From NCBI GenBank assembly GCA_031761405.1, contig JASEVX010000011.1, forward strand, positions 21,169,996 to 21,233,995: DNA of 64,000 nucleotides. Direction: 5' to 3'. Each line of letters opens with the position of its first letter. Position 1 is the stretch's first letter. Origin of the DNA: Serripes groenlandicus (Eukaryota > Mollusca > Bivalvia > Cardiida > Cardiidae). Made by a program: the position numbers and the translations under genes. Below are positions 29,562 through 39,137 of this stretch, piece by piece. Below the pieces are notes generated by a model, which ran no database searches, was not told the origin of the DNA, and was given only the letters and a program-made list of their open reading frames with translations.

Positions 29562-29795
29562 TTAACCCTTTCCCTCATACAACAAATCTGTGCAGCAGAC
29601 GACTTTGAACATATTTCGTCAAAAAATGGAAAATTTCTAAAACTGAATGGATAACCTATGACTTAAAGTGGAAAACATTGTTGCAAAAGGAGAAATTGCT
29701 CGATTTGAGCAATTTCTTCTTTTGTCACTATGTTTTCAACAAAGCCGTCTGCTGCAGAGGCATCAGAAAGCGTCTGTATGTTTGAAAAGGGTTAA
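29562..29795 (+). mobile_element. TTAA-MITE, full length
   Basis: 234 bp, TTAA both sides, loop class GCTCGATTTGAGC, decayed right tip TTTGAAAAGGG. Confidence 0.92.
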
Positions 29796-29929
29796 TGATG
29801 TAAAATGTTGCTGTGAAATTCATCTCAATAACATTATTACATAGACCTGATAACATTATAAATATATTATTCTCTCTGCAGGTTATTGATTGATCGCCAT
29901 ATAATTAATGCGGAGTTGAAGGGACCTCT

Positions 29930-30252
29930 TCAACCCTTTCCCATTTACGATTATTATTACCATCAGACAAATTTGAAAACATCTTGGGAAAAAAGAGAGA
30001 GGAAAACCCTCTGTAAATAGAAGTTTAATTAGTTGACCTTGTTAAAAAGCATTGTGACAAAAAGTATAATTATAGATCAGAATGGAAAGTAGTCCAGGTT
30101 TCTGTACTAGGAATGCGATTTTTTATTTTGACTGTTCGCATCCTATACAATGCAATGTAACGGCGATATATTGAGACTAAATGGAAAGGTTTGTGGCTAA
30201 AATCATACATAGAATTTAATTTGCATCAAAATGTGTCTGCATATTGGATTAA
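29930..30252 (+). mobile_element. TTAA-MITE with unrelated insert
   Basis: L end CCCTTTCCCATTTACG, interior to AAAGCATTGTGACAAAAAGT, then about 150 bp of unrelated sequence (30070-30220), then GCATCAAAATGTGTCTGCAT and TTAA. Confidence 0.6.
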
Positions 30253-30470
30253 TCTTTCAATCATACAGACGCGTTTTTACGACTTTTGAAAACATTGTCA
30301 TTGTTTCAGAAGGAGACATTGCTCATAACAAGCAATTTCTCCTTTTGTCACAATACTTTCAAGTCTATTCAATTATCATACTATTATTTTCAAATTTCTT
30401 TTAAGATTTTTGACAGGTATGTTTTCAAAGTTGTCTGCTGCAGAGTTTTTGTATGTGGGAAAGGATTTAG
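30249..30470 (-). mobile_element. TTAA-MITE, old type, sharing TTAA
   Basis: TTAA, TCTTTCAATCATACAGACGC, palindrome GACATTGCTCATAACAAGCA, L end GTTGTCTGCTGCAGAGTTTT, GTGGGAAAGGA. Confidence 0.78.
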
Positions 30471-30847
30471 AATATCATTTAAACAAGGAGATATTAGGAT
30501 TCTGTCTTTGTGCTCCTCCTTGTAAATTAATAATGATATAATTTATATTATATACTGAATGATAAAATATAGAGATTTCCTAACTTGAGAAAACCTTGAG
30601 AAAACCTATAACATGCTGTTTGTCTACTGAGCAATATCGCCTAGTGTGCGATATAGCTCACTAGCCGGATTTTTGGAACTACTTTTTGTAAATCTCTTTT
30701 AAACACTTTTAAGCTCTGTTTTCACTACTTAACACTTTATTTCCATGATGAACCGTTAAATAATCCACAATTGCACTTTTAAATCCGCAAATAAGAGCTT
30801 GAATCGACATGACACAAGTTTATTTCAATCAATGTACACATTGTCGG
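30471..30847. other. Hairpin near 30625, no gene
   Basis: TGAGCAATATCGCCTAGTGT then GCGATATAGCTCA (about 30628-30660) can fold. No other signal. Confidence 0.45.
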
Positions 30848-30856
30848 TGACGTCAC

Positions 30857-30892
<36 letters not shown>

Positions 30893-30905
30893 TATAGTGA
30901 CGTCA
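30848..30905. repeat. (TA)n tract between two TGACGTCA palindromes
   Basis: TGACGTCA at 30848-30855, about 34 bp of alternating TA, TGACGTCA at 30898-30905. The whole is a near-perfect dyad (GTGACGTCAC at both ends). Confidence 0.9.
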
Positions 30906-31014
30906 CTGCAATACTGGCAGATTACGTCATTCAGATCTCTCCACTTCTGAGTTAAACATAAATGAGCTACACTGGGGTATTGTCGTTTAAAAACGAAAAT
31001 TACCGCCGAGTATA

Positions 31015-31194
31015 TAATATATAGTTTAATAAACATTGTTTTCATGATTTGAGAATTAAATCCCTCGTGAAAGAGATTCTTGCATATAAAAACTTGTGCG
31101 CTATGGCGCACTCGTTTTTATATCGCAAGAATCTCTTCCACTTGGGATTTAAATCCCGTATCATGAAAACAATGTTAATTAAACTCTATATTAT
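31015..31194. mobile_element. 180 bp fold-back element
   Basis: Left TATAGTTTAATAAACATTGT, TTTCATGAT, AAGAGATTCTTGCATATAAA. Right end is the reverse complement with few mismatches (TTTATATCGCAAGAATCTCT, ATCATGAAAACAATGTTAAT, TAAACTCTATA). Centre GTGCGCTATGGCGCAC. Arms about 80 bp. No coding capacity. Confidence 0.85.
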
Positions 31195-31226
31195 TACTGG
31201 TAGTAGGAAAACCACCCAGTAGAGCA

Positions 31227-31457
31227 TTAACCTGTTACCACATAAAAACAAACTTGCAGCAGACGTCTTTGAACACATTCGTGCAAAAACAATGAAAATC
31301 TTTAGTTTTGAATGTAAAGTTACTGAAAAAAGTTGAAAACATTGTGGCAATAGGTGAAGTTATGTTGTTTTGAGCAATTTCTCCTTTTTGTCACAATGTT
31401 TTCAAAAGTTTGTAAGCTGAAGATGTGTCCAAATGTATCTCCACGTAGGAAAGGCTA
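31227..31457 (+). mobile_element. TTAA-MITE, old type
   Basis: TTAA, CCTGTTACCACATAAAAACA, GCAGCAGACGTC, interior GTTGAAAACATTGTGGCAAT. R end largely decayed. Confidence 0.75.
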
Positions 31458-31475
31458 AATTCACCAGTGCAGATA

Positions 31476-31620
31476 TTTTTATTGGGAGTTTTACGCTGTT
31501 TTCAACATTATTTCAATTATATCACGGCGACAGAACACTCATTCATGATCCCTGGGTGCTCTTACCAGTCTAAGGCTAGGAAATGGGCGTTGCCCAAAGG
31601 CACTCCATCATTGTTGTCAG
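31476..31620 (-). mobile_element. Type-1 SINE, 3' part
   Basis: TTTTTATTGGGAGTTTTACG, CTGTTTTCAACATTATTTCA, ATTCATGATCCCTGGGTG, GGCACTCCATCAT. Head missing. Confidence 0.78.
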
Positions 31621-31685
31621 TTAGCGGCTAGTAGCTAATAGAGCTGGCAAAATGAGAGCAAATTCTTACGAACAAAACGTTTTGC

Positions 31686-31915
31686 TTAACCCTTTCCCTC
31701 ATACGACAATTCTGCAGCAGACGACTTTGAACATATTTAGTGTAAAAATGGAAAATCTCTTTAATTAAATGGATCACCTATGACAAAAAGTGTAAAACAT
31801 TGTGGCAAAAGGAGAAATTGCACGTTTTGTGCAATTTCTTCTTTTGTCACTATGTTTTCACAAAGCCGTCTGCTGCAGAGGCGTCAGAAAGCGTCTATAT
31901 GAGGGAAAGGGTTAA
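31686..31915 (+). mobile_element. TTAA-MITE, full length
   Basis: 230 bp, TTAA both sides, CAC/GTG loop class, ATGACAAAAAGTGT diagnostic. Confidence 0.93.
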
Positions 31916-32049
31916 ACCGCCGTTGGACATTGACATATAAGATCTATGAAACAGTTGCTGTGAGTCAAAATTGTTTGAAGTTTACTAAATCAAAAAATAT
32001 TACACAGAGCTTCAATAATTCATAGATTAATCATTTTTTCTACATGCTT

Positions 32050-32145
32050 TAAAAAGCAGGTACATTTTGAAAATATTGTGGCTAAAGGAGAAATCGCCTA
32101 AATAAGCATTTTTTTCCTTTCCTGACATTATTTTCAAATCAGCAT
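32050..32145 (+). mobile_element. TTAA-MITE relic
   Basis: ATTTTGAAAATATTGTGGCT, AAAGGAGAAATCGCC. No ends. Confidence 0.45.
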
Positions 32146-32181
32146 GAAAGTTTTTCTCATGCAGACAAATCTAAAGAGCCT

Positions 32182-32368
32182 TTAACACTTTCCCACATAC
32201 AGATGACATTTGACACCTCGGCAGCAGACATTTGTTCATGATGAGCAATTTCTTCTTTTGTCACAGTGTTTTCATCTTTTTTTCAATATAAACTTTTACT
32301 TAAAGAGATTTTCAATGTTTTTACCTAGATGTTTTCAAAGTCTTCTGCTGTATGTGGGAAAGGGTTAA
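32182..32368 (-). mobile_element. TTAA-MITE, internally shortened
   Basis: TTAA both sides. CACTTTCCCACATACAGATG, ACACCTCGGCAGCAGACA, half the palindrome, L arm, TCTTCTGCTG joined directly to TATGTGGGAAAGGG. Confidence 0.83.
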
Positions 32369-32589
32369 AGACCAGAAGGCCAGCTAGGACCTGGCCCGAT
32401 AAAACCTTAGATAACACCAGATAATCTTAATTTCTTATCTTGTTTTTGAGTAGCAATACCAAGTCTTGATATAAGATTAAATACTATTTGACACTTAAAA
32501 CTTTACCTTTACTTAAAACGTTTTGAGTAGACTGGGATCAGTCCCGAAAGAATGGGTATTATTGAACATCTGCAAAGGGAAGGGGTTAA

Positions 32590-32995
32590 ACTCTGTCTCT
32601 CTGTGTCTATGTCTGTTTTTTTCAAAATCGAAAAAAGGGGCATTACAGATAAAAAATTAAAGCCAGAGTTATGGGACTTGGTATAGACATGTGGTTCTAG
32701 GAGCAGGTGCTTTAAGTTTCATTTGAAAATGTTGAACGTTTTTTTTTAGTTATGGGCAAGGCTAAACTTTTTTAATTAATTTCGAAGTCCATAAAGGGGC
32801 ATAACTGAATTATATTAAAACCAGCGTTATGTGACTTGGTATAGAAATGCATATTGTTTCTTGGAACATGTTTGCCAAGTTTCATATGAATATGTGTATC
32901 TATTTTAGAGTTATGAGGTAAGGTTAAAGTTTTGTGATGAAGACACCAAGGGTATCACCATAGCCCGACCTTTTTCTTCAAAAAATAGACAAGTA
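32590..32995 (+). repeat. Dispersed repeat with two diverged 170 bp units
   Basis: AAAGGGGCATTACAGATAAA and TTATGGGACTTGGTATAGAC near 32635 recur as AAAGGGGCATAACTGAATTA and TTATGTGACTTGGTATAGAA near 32804. The same unit is inside 16433-16585. Probably an AACAAGAG element body without its ends. Confidence 0.65.
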
Positions 32996-33002
32996 GGCGC
33001 AT

Positions 33003-33158
33003 TCTGATATTTGAAAATATTGTGGCAAAAGAAGAAAAGGTTTATAATGAGAAGCAATTTTTTCAACTCAACTTAATAATTATACTTTCATTTATAAAGA
33101 ATATTTTGGCCTATGTTTTGTTTGTTGCAGATTTGTTGTAAGAGGGAAAGGGGGGTTA
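33003..33158 (-). mobile_element. TTAA-MITE, R end lost
   Basis: AAAATATTGTGGCAAAAGAA, L arm AACTCAACTTAATAATTATA, then TTTGTTGCAGATTTGTTGTA and AGGGAAAGGGGGGTTAA. Confidence 0.65.
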
Positions 33159-33399
33159 ATTTGCAAAAAATCTCACTTATGTGGTAAAAATTTACATGAT
33201 GCTAATATGGCTTATAATTGCATATTATGAACACATTTAAAACTCATTTAACAGTTCATGTATTACTTTTATAACAGAAAGTATCCCTACTTTTGTGTAT
33301 GTGTAACTGTTTTAAAAGTCAACTGCCGCAGATTTATAGTATGTGGGAAAATATAACAGTAAGTAAAGGAAAATAATTTATGTTGAAATGAAATTTTAT

Positions 33400-33634
33400 T
33401 TAACCCTTAAATTTCCCTCATAAAACAATTCTGCAGCAGACGACGAGGAACATATTTTGTCAAAAAATAGAAAATCTCTATAATTGAATGGATAACCTAT
33501 GACTTAAAGTGGAAAACATTGTGGCAAAAGGAGAAATTGCTTTTTCTGATCAATTTCTTCTTTTGTCACTATGTTTTCAAAAAGCCGTCTGCTGCAGAGG
33601 CGTCAGAAAGCATCTATATGAGGGAAAGGGTGAA
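33400..33634 (+). mobile_element. TTAA-MITE, full length, inserted in an older copy
   Basis: TTAA at left with a small insertion in the terminus (CCCTTAAATTTCCCTCA). The right terminus GAGGGAAAGGG runs straight into TGAAACATTGTGGC of an old copy, so the right TTAA reads TGAA. Confidence 0.88.
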
Positions 33635-33800
33635 ACATTGTGGCAAAAGAGGTAATTGCTCATAATGAGCAATTTTCTCTATTTGCCACAATGTTTTCAA
33701 AACTATTTAATAATTAAAAGTCCCATTTAAGGAAATTGTTCAAATTTTGCCAGGTTCAGTTTTCAAAGTCGTCTGCTGCAGGTTTGATGTCTGTTACACT
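33631..33800 (-). mobile_element. Old TTAA-MITE, R end lost
   Basis: TGAAACATTGTGGCAAAAGA, palindrome GGTAATTGCTCATAATGAGC, L arm to AGTCGTCTGCTGCAGGTTTG. Terminus decayed. Confidence 0.75.
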
Positions 33801-33910
33801 GAAGAGTTGAGAACAATGTTTGAAAGTAAGAACTGCTCAATTTTACAATTTCTCTTTCAACATTTGTTTAATGAACTTAGGTTTGCTGCAGTCATAACAT
33901 GTCATTTATA

Positions 33911-34130
33911 TTAACCCATTTCCTCATACAACAAATCCATAAGAGACAATTTTTAAAAAATATATGAAACAACCCTGCTAATGAAAATAAAATTATTTGA
34001 AAGAGATGATACATAATATGGCAAAAGGAGAAACTGCTCATCATGAGCAATTTCACCTTTTGCCATTTTGTTTTTCATTATTTTTCTGCTAAAAACGCCT
34101 TTAAATGCAAAATGTATGTGGGAAAAGGAA
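33911..34130 (+). mobile_element. TTAA-MITE, old type
   Basis: TTAA, CCCATTTCCTCATACAACAA, palindrome GAAACTGCTCATCATGAGCA with CCTTTTGCC, decayed R end ATGTATGTGGGAAAAGG. Confidence 0.75.
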
Positions 34131-34323
34131 TGGGACAGGAACACACCGCATCAGATAAATGTGGATAATCTATAACGGGATTACGTGTAAAGTTACCCTC
34201 TTATCATTTTAACGTTTAGATTCAAATTGGCCATTATCTTGTTAATCCAGCTGATAATGGTATATTGCTCCCTATTTGAGTTCTCCTCATCTCAATGTCA
34301 ACCATTACCCCTTATCCCCACCT

Positions 34324-34415
34324 TCAGCCGTATTTGGACGCACCTGCAGCTGACGACTTTTGAAAACATGGTCCATATTTTTGTCTTGTTCTTTTCAGAG
34401 TCGGCTGCTGCATAA
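34324..34415 (-). mobile_element. TTAA-MITE, short remnant
   Basis: GACGCACCTGCAGCTGACGA, CTTTTGAAAACATGG, then GAGTCGGCTGCTGCATAA. Middle deleted. Confidence 0.55.
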
Positions 34416-34465
34416 ACCAATTGGTCCCTAGGCCTTAAATTTTACAGAAATTAACCTAGGGAATT

Positions 34466-34665
34466 TAAACCCATTCCAACATCCATCAAATCTGTAGCAG
34501 ACTACTTTGAAAACATATCCTTTGAAAACATATCAGTAAGAACATGAAAAATCTCAATAAAATGGAGTTAAATTATTAGATAGAGTTGAAAACATTGTGG
34601 CATAATGTTTCCAAAGTCCTCTGCTGCAGATATGTCAGAAAGCATCTGAGAGGGAAAACAAACCA
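34466..34665 (+). mobile_element. TTAA-MITE, palindrome lost
   Basis: CCCATTCCAACATCCATCAA, TGTAGCAGACTAC, a CCTTTGAAAACATATC duplication, GAGTTGAAAACATTGTGGCA joined to TAATGTTTCC, R end TCAGAAAGCATCTGAGAGGG. Confidence 0.72.
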
Positions 34666-34865
34666 TTTTAGTGTCGAAATTCAGAACTCAATGATAAAAT
34701 TTCTATTCCAGTCGATTCTGAATGAAATTAAATCACATATCGCGGAAACAAATGATTAAATAACCCAATTTAACATCAAAACGCAGATCTCCATATGGAA
34801 AAGGGTTTATTTATAAGTCAACTCTCTGCTCTATTGATTGGATTTATCATCTATCTGTATATACA

Positions 34866-35118
34866 GACCAACAAGGGAGTCCGGGTGCGATACCCTAGCT
34901 CTTTCCGAAAAGACCCCTTGGTTCTTTTACGTGCCCGGTGTATAGCACCGATACACGCGAGGTTATTTTTCCTGGAAAGGACCAGTACTTAACCTCTAGT
35001 TGAGTGGGGGACGCTTAAAAGCATCCCTCAAATTTCCAGAACCTGGACCGGGATTTGAACCCCAGACCTCTGGATTGACAGTCCAGTGTGTTAACCACTG
35101 GACTACCCCGCCACTCCG
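34866..35118 (-). mobile_element. tRNA-derived SINE, Asp-like head
   Basis: Minus strand head CGGAGTGGCGGGGTAGTCCA, GTGGTTAACACACTGGACTG, TCAATCCAGAGGTCTGGGGT, TCAAATCCC, with GTC at the anticodon position. Body carries GTACTGGTCC and GGGTATCGCACCCGG. Tail less clear. A different SINE family from the type-1 copies. Confidence 0.82.
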
Positions 35119-35120
35119 GG

Positions 35121-36071
35121 AGGAACGTAGTAACGAAAACATTTGCTTATAAATTTTATATACATACCTATACATTAGGGTATCTATAAAAAATTAACGA
35201 AATGTGTACACATTTATCTGGCTTAAATTTAATTTTGCTGTTGTTACTTATTTAACTAATAGTATTCATTCATATAATTTCAATGTTTGTCAATCTTATT
35301 CGAATCACAAGGTAAATATCCTGGTATTGATTTAAAGGGAGGTAATTTGAAGAAAACAAAAGTCTTCAAAAGGAGAAATATATCAGCATTACCGTCTACA
35401 GTTTAAATTGTTCTATTGTTTGTGGATTTAAAAATGTTCTTTTTTTCTTATTTCTACATGTACAACGAAATATTGCGGTTTCTCTTTGACGCTTTGCGTC
35501 AAACATTCGTCTTGTACTTGTCTAAAATAAAATAATATCACTCGCTTTTTCATATCGAAATGCGCATGCGCGAAAATCGATGTTAAAGGTCACGAAACTA
35601 CACAACAGAATAGGGTCTATATTTAGCTTAGAAACAGTTCCTACTTTAGATATTCATGGATTAACATTATTAAATGAATTCTACACAAATCAAGACATCT
35701 CTTTGAACATGAAAACAACATTTAGTAAGTTAAAATTGCTATTAAAAGGAGAATCCGAAATTGACCTCAATGATGACACATAAGAGTCTGCATTAGGGGG
35801 TGTTGGTTCACGTCTTGAAGGGACCACTTTTGTCTTCGTAAATAAGACAAAAAACTTAAATGCGAGTGAAATAAAAAAAACTGCAAACATTAAAAAATCG
35901 GAATATTTATTTCATTTTAGATGTGTCATTTATTAGTGTTCGTAAACAACCACAATTGTAATATGTTCAAATCATCTAGATTTGTTTCTTTCTAATAATA
36001 AGCCGCCCTCCCATGTGATTTCCGAAAAGCTATTAAAAATAGAAGTCGCGGGCTTCTGCCCGGCGACTAAT
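35121..36071 (+). mobile_element. 0.95 kb repeat with 3' hairpin, copy A
   Basis: Almost identical to 43107-44057 in opposite orientation. Homology ends abruptly after the 3' sequence AGTCGCGGGCTTCTGCCCGG, CGACTAAT in copies A, B and the older copy C (61860-62313). The last bases form a 10 bp stem with a TTCT loop and one bulge. Upstream is a TTGACGCTTTGCGTCAAA palindrome (35490-35507) and TGCGCATGCGCG. An open frame of 67 codons (35580-35783) exists in A and B but in C nearly every difference changes the amino acid, so it is probably not coding. Class uncertain: the lack of target duplication and CTAA before T at the end would suit a Helitron, but the hairpin position is unusual. Confidence 0.82.
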
Positions 36072-36240
36072 AACCTTGCAACCTGCGGAGATAACTTCCA
36101 GGAAACACTGCAAATTACGATGACAGAACAAATCAATGCTTTTGAATGGTCGATAAACAGACAAGCTGCTATTCTGATAAGTCTCGTAATGAATGTGAAT
36201 TTCATCACCTTTACCTGCATGTAACCATTAGAGGTTTTAA

Positions 36241-36490
36241 AGTTTTAAAACTGTTCAAAAGGTGTTGAGAAATATTAGAATCATAATTCTGGGATAAAAT
36301 TACAGTTATAATTTCACTTTCCAGTGCAATAAACATCTAAATATTGATCGGTTAATGCTTTCTTTTTTGCTGGGGTAGACATACCCGGCAAGGCAAATTT
36401 TGTACATTTTCATGTTTTTAAATTGAGTGTTTTTCAACATTTACTGCCAAAATAGTTTTGAACTATTTATTACTAACTTTGTTGTGACTA
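36241..36490 (+). repeat. Inverted segmental duplication, copy 1 (left part)
   Basis: Reverse complement of 52878-53093: GTTTTAAAACTGTTCAAAAG, AATATTAGAATCATAATTCT, AAATTTTGTACATTTTCATG, AATAGTTTTGAACTATTTAT in both. Homology resumes after the MITE at 36725-36770 (ATTTGCAAGAGTTTCAACAT). Confidence 0.88.
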
Positions 36491-36724
36491 TTAACCCTTT
36501 CCCTCATACGACAATTCTGCAGCAGACGACTTTGAATGTATTTTGGCAAAACACAGAAAATCTCTATAATTGAATGGATAACCTATGACAAAAAGTGGAA
36601 AATATTGTGGCAAAAGGAGAAATTGCACATTTTGTGCAATTTCTTCTTTTGTCACTATGTTTTAAAAAGTCCGTCTGCTGCAGAGGCATCAGAAAGAAAG
36701 CGTCTATATGAGGGAAAGGGTTAA
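36491..36724 (+). mobile_element. TTAA-MITE, full length, with known empty site
   Basis: 234 bp, TTAA both sides, CAC/GTG loop class. R end has AGAAAGAAAGCGTC (4 bp stutter). The duplicated segment at 53 kb lacks it. Confidence 0.94.
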
Positions 36725-36775
36725 CAATATTTGCAAGAGTTTCAACATTTCAAAATTTTGATCTCCATCCGGAGT

Positions 36776-36944
36776 TCAGCACTCTTTTCCACCATACTTC
36801 AAAGTCTGCAGCAGACGACTTTGAAAACATAAATATGGTAAGTGACTCTATAATAAAAGTACAATGTATAATGATTGATCATGATTATTGAATAGAGTTG
36901 AAAACATTGTGGCAAAAAGAGAAATATGGCTCAATATTATGTAA
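36776..36944 (+). mobile_element. TTAA-MITE, R half lost
   Basis: CACTCTTTTCCACCATACTT, GTCTGCAGCAGACGACTTTG, GAGTTGAAAACATTGTGGCA. Truncated at the palindrome. Confidence 0.7.
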
Positions 36945-37110
36945 ACCCTTTTCCAACATACAACAAAAATCTGCAGCAGACGACTTTGAAAAACCTCAAG
37001 GCAAATATATGGAAAACTTTTATGAATGAAAAAATAAATATTGAATAGAGCTAAAAATGAGAGATTGCTCCTTATGATGTGTTCATACTTTGTCTGCTGC
37101 ATTGCATTAA
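36942..37110 (+). mobile_element. TTAA-MITE, decayed R half
   Basis: ACCCTTTTCCAACATACAAC, CTGCAGCAGACGAC, ATTGAATAGAGC, TTGTCTGCTGCATTGC. Directly follows a similar truncated copy. Confidence 0.68.
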
Positions 37111-37199
37111 AATTAATGGTAAATTTTAGTCTGGTTAAAAAATAAGATTGCTTTTGCATAATACTATATTGAGCAGATTTATCACATAACCCAATACAG

Positions 37200-37414
37200 A
37201 CGACTTGTGGTTAGCGTCGGGGCTTTGGAACGGGGCGTTCTGCGTTTGATCACCAGTCGCAGCGCTGTGGTCATGGTGGAGTACCCTAGGGCATGGCACT
37301 TTTCCTAGCATAGTACTGGTTTGTTTACCAAGGGATCACGAATAAGTGAGCTGTTGCCGTGATATAACTGAAATAATGTTGAAAATGGCGTGAAATCCCA
37401 ATATAACAAATAAA
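37200..37414 (+). mobile_element. Type-1 SINE
   Basis: GACTTGTGGTTAGCGTCGGG (A box region), GCGTTTGATCACCAG (decayed B box), CATGGTGGAGTACC, AGTACTGGTTTGTTTACC, tail GATATAACTGAAATAATGTT, AAAATGGCGTGAAATCCC. Abuts the next element. Confidence 0.85.
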
Positions 37415-38046
37415 AACAAGAGGGCCATGATGGCCCTAGTTCGCTCACCTTAATTATACAATGTACTGCAATGCAAAACACATCAAGATAATTATTCTGA
37501 ATGCAACCTCCAGTGTTAACAAGATTTTCCTTCATTTGGCCTAGTGATCTATAATTGTTTACCTGATATGACCTATATTCCAACATGACTAGATATGCAG
37601 CCTCCGGAGTTTGAACAATATTTTCCTTTATTGACCTTGTTTCTGACCCAATACGACCTATATTCGAACTTAACCTAGATATAATTCAGACAAACATTTT
37701 TGCAAAATTTCAAGCTGCTGAAGCAAGAAATACGGCATCCAAAGTGTTAACAAGATTTTCCTTCAATTTGGCCTAGTGACCTACTTTTTGACCCGACATG
37801 ACCCATATCGAACTTGGCCTAGATATCAATTAGCTCAACATTCTGAAGCAAAAAGAAAAACTTTTACAGTGTTAACAAGATTTCACTTCAATTTGACCTA
37901 GTGACCTTGTTTCTGACCCAATATGACCCATATTCGAACTTGACCTAGACATTTTTAAGACAAACATTCTGACAAAATTTCAAACTGCTGACCTAGTGAC
38001 CTACCTTTTGACCCAACAAGACCCATGCATAGGTGAGCTAAAAAAA
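37415..38046 (+). mobile_element. AACAAGAG...CTAAAAA element
   Basis: 5' hairpin AACAAGAGGGCCATGATGGC, CCTAGTTCGCTCACCTT. 3' end CATAGGTGAGCTAAAAAAA. Internal units around GTGACCTTGTTTCTGACCCA and ATATGACCCATATTCGAACT repeat at about 37640, 37790 and 37905. Starts exactly where a SINE tail ends, so it may have inserted in the A-rich tail. Confidence 0.83.
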
Positions 38047-38206
38047 GCAGCATGTTTAAAAATATTTTGGAAAACAAGATCAGGTAGAAATGATGAAGTT
38101 CACTTACTGACAGATCATTATATTTTTAAATAAGGTAAGTCAGGAATGTAATCCAAGTACACACAAATCATGTCACGAGTCAAAATTCTGAAAACGATCT
38201 AACCAG

Positions 38207-38343
38207 ATGTAACATTGATGCACTTAAAAGTAATAACTAAATGTAACATTGATGCACTTAAAAGGTATATCCAAATGTAACATTGATGCACTTAAAAGGT
38301 ATAACCAAATAAAACATTGATAGACTTCAAAGGTATAACTGAA
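38207..38343 (+). repeat. Tandem repeat, about 35 bp unit, 4 copies
   Basis: AATGTAACATTGATGCACTT, AAAAGGTATAACC repeated, with the last copy diverged (AATAAAACATTGATAGACTT). Confidence 0.88.
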
Positions 38344-38439
38344 GACGAACATGAGGCCATATTTCATATCCACTTACATAGATAAGAATTTTATTAACTT
38401 AACAACAGCGAATCTCCAAGAAAACAAGAGGGTTCATAC

Positions 38440-38597
38440 GTTTCTTTGTTTGAATGGCGTATTATGCCATTTTCAGCAGTATTTCCGTAACATCTCACGG
38501 AAATTCCTGGGTGTTTTACCAGTTCTTCCCGTCTAATTTATTCTGACAAAGATGCTATAAGACCCTGAGTGCCATGGAGGTAAGCCGTACTACCATT
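38440..38597 (-). mobile_element. SINE, 3' part
   Basis: GGCGTATTATGCCATTTTCA, CACGGAAATTCCTGGGTG, TTTATTCTGACAAAGATGC, CCTGAGTGCCATGGAGG. Head lost. Confidence 0.65.
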
Positions 38598-38824
38598 TTA
38601 ACCCTTTCCCTCATATGACAAGTCTGCAGCAAACGACTTTGAACATACTTGGTCAAAAAATAGAAAATCCCTATAATTGAATGGATAACACTATGACTAA
38701 AAGTGGAAAACATGGTGGCAAAAGGAGAAGAAATTGCTCATATTGAGCAATTTCTTCTTTTGTCACTATGTTTTCAAAAAGTTGCAGAGGCATCAGAAAG
38801 CGTCTATATGAGGGAAAGGGTTAA
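38598..38824 (+). mobile_element. TTAA-MITE, full length
   Basis: TTAA both sides. GGAGAAGAAATTGCTCATAT palindrome with 3 bp insertion. R arm lacks CCGTCTGC (AAAAAGTTGCAGAGGC). Confidence 0.9.
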
Positions 38825-38860
38825 AGTATTAAGTATTACCCAAATTGATTTGTATTACCC

Positions 38861-39003
38861 AAGACGAGCAATTTCTCCTTTTGCAACAATGTTTTCCACT
38901 TTTAGTCATAGGTTATCCATTCAATTATAGAGATTTTCTATCTTTTGACAAAATACGTTCAAAGTCGTCTGCTGCAGAATAGCTGTATGAGGGAAAGGGT
39001 TAA
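38861..39003 (-). mobile_element. TTAA-MITE, R half lost
   Basis: Begins at the right palindrome arm (GAGCAATTTCTCCTTTTGCA). L arm and terminus intact to TTAA. Confidence 0.85.
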
Positions 39004-39137
39004 CAAAAGTTAACCAGCAAAACCCAAAAGAGAAACTGAAAATGTCATAAAACCCACAATTTCACTTAATTTATCAATCCAATTTATGGGAGATATAAGA
39101 GATCGCAAAAAAATAAAGCTCTCTCGTTTAGGGGTCA

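Larger units (their letters stand above)
29102..29908 (+). repeat. Three diverged copies of a 110 bp host unit separated by MITEs
   Basis: Units at 29102-29182, 29451-29564 and 29792-29906 begin TTAATGATGCAAAAT (or TTAATGATGTAAAAT), contain CATCTCAATAACATTATTA, and the last two end GGTTATTGATTGATYGCCAT then ATARTTAA. MITEs occupy the TTAA joints. Confidence 0.85.

Noticed and set aside
34980..35118. tRNA-Asp gene on the minus strand
   Set aside because: Followed by a SINE-like body. The acceptor stem is not convincing as a functional tRNA.
35580..35783. 67-codon frame conserved in repeat copies A, B and partly C
   Set aside because: Between A and C nearly all base changes alter the amino acid, so it drifts like non-coding DNA. 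The conserved part is the 3' hairpin tail.
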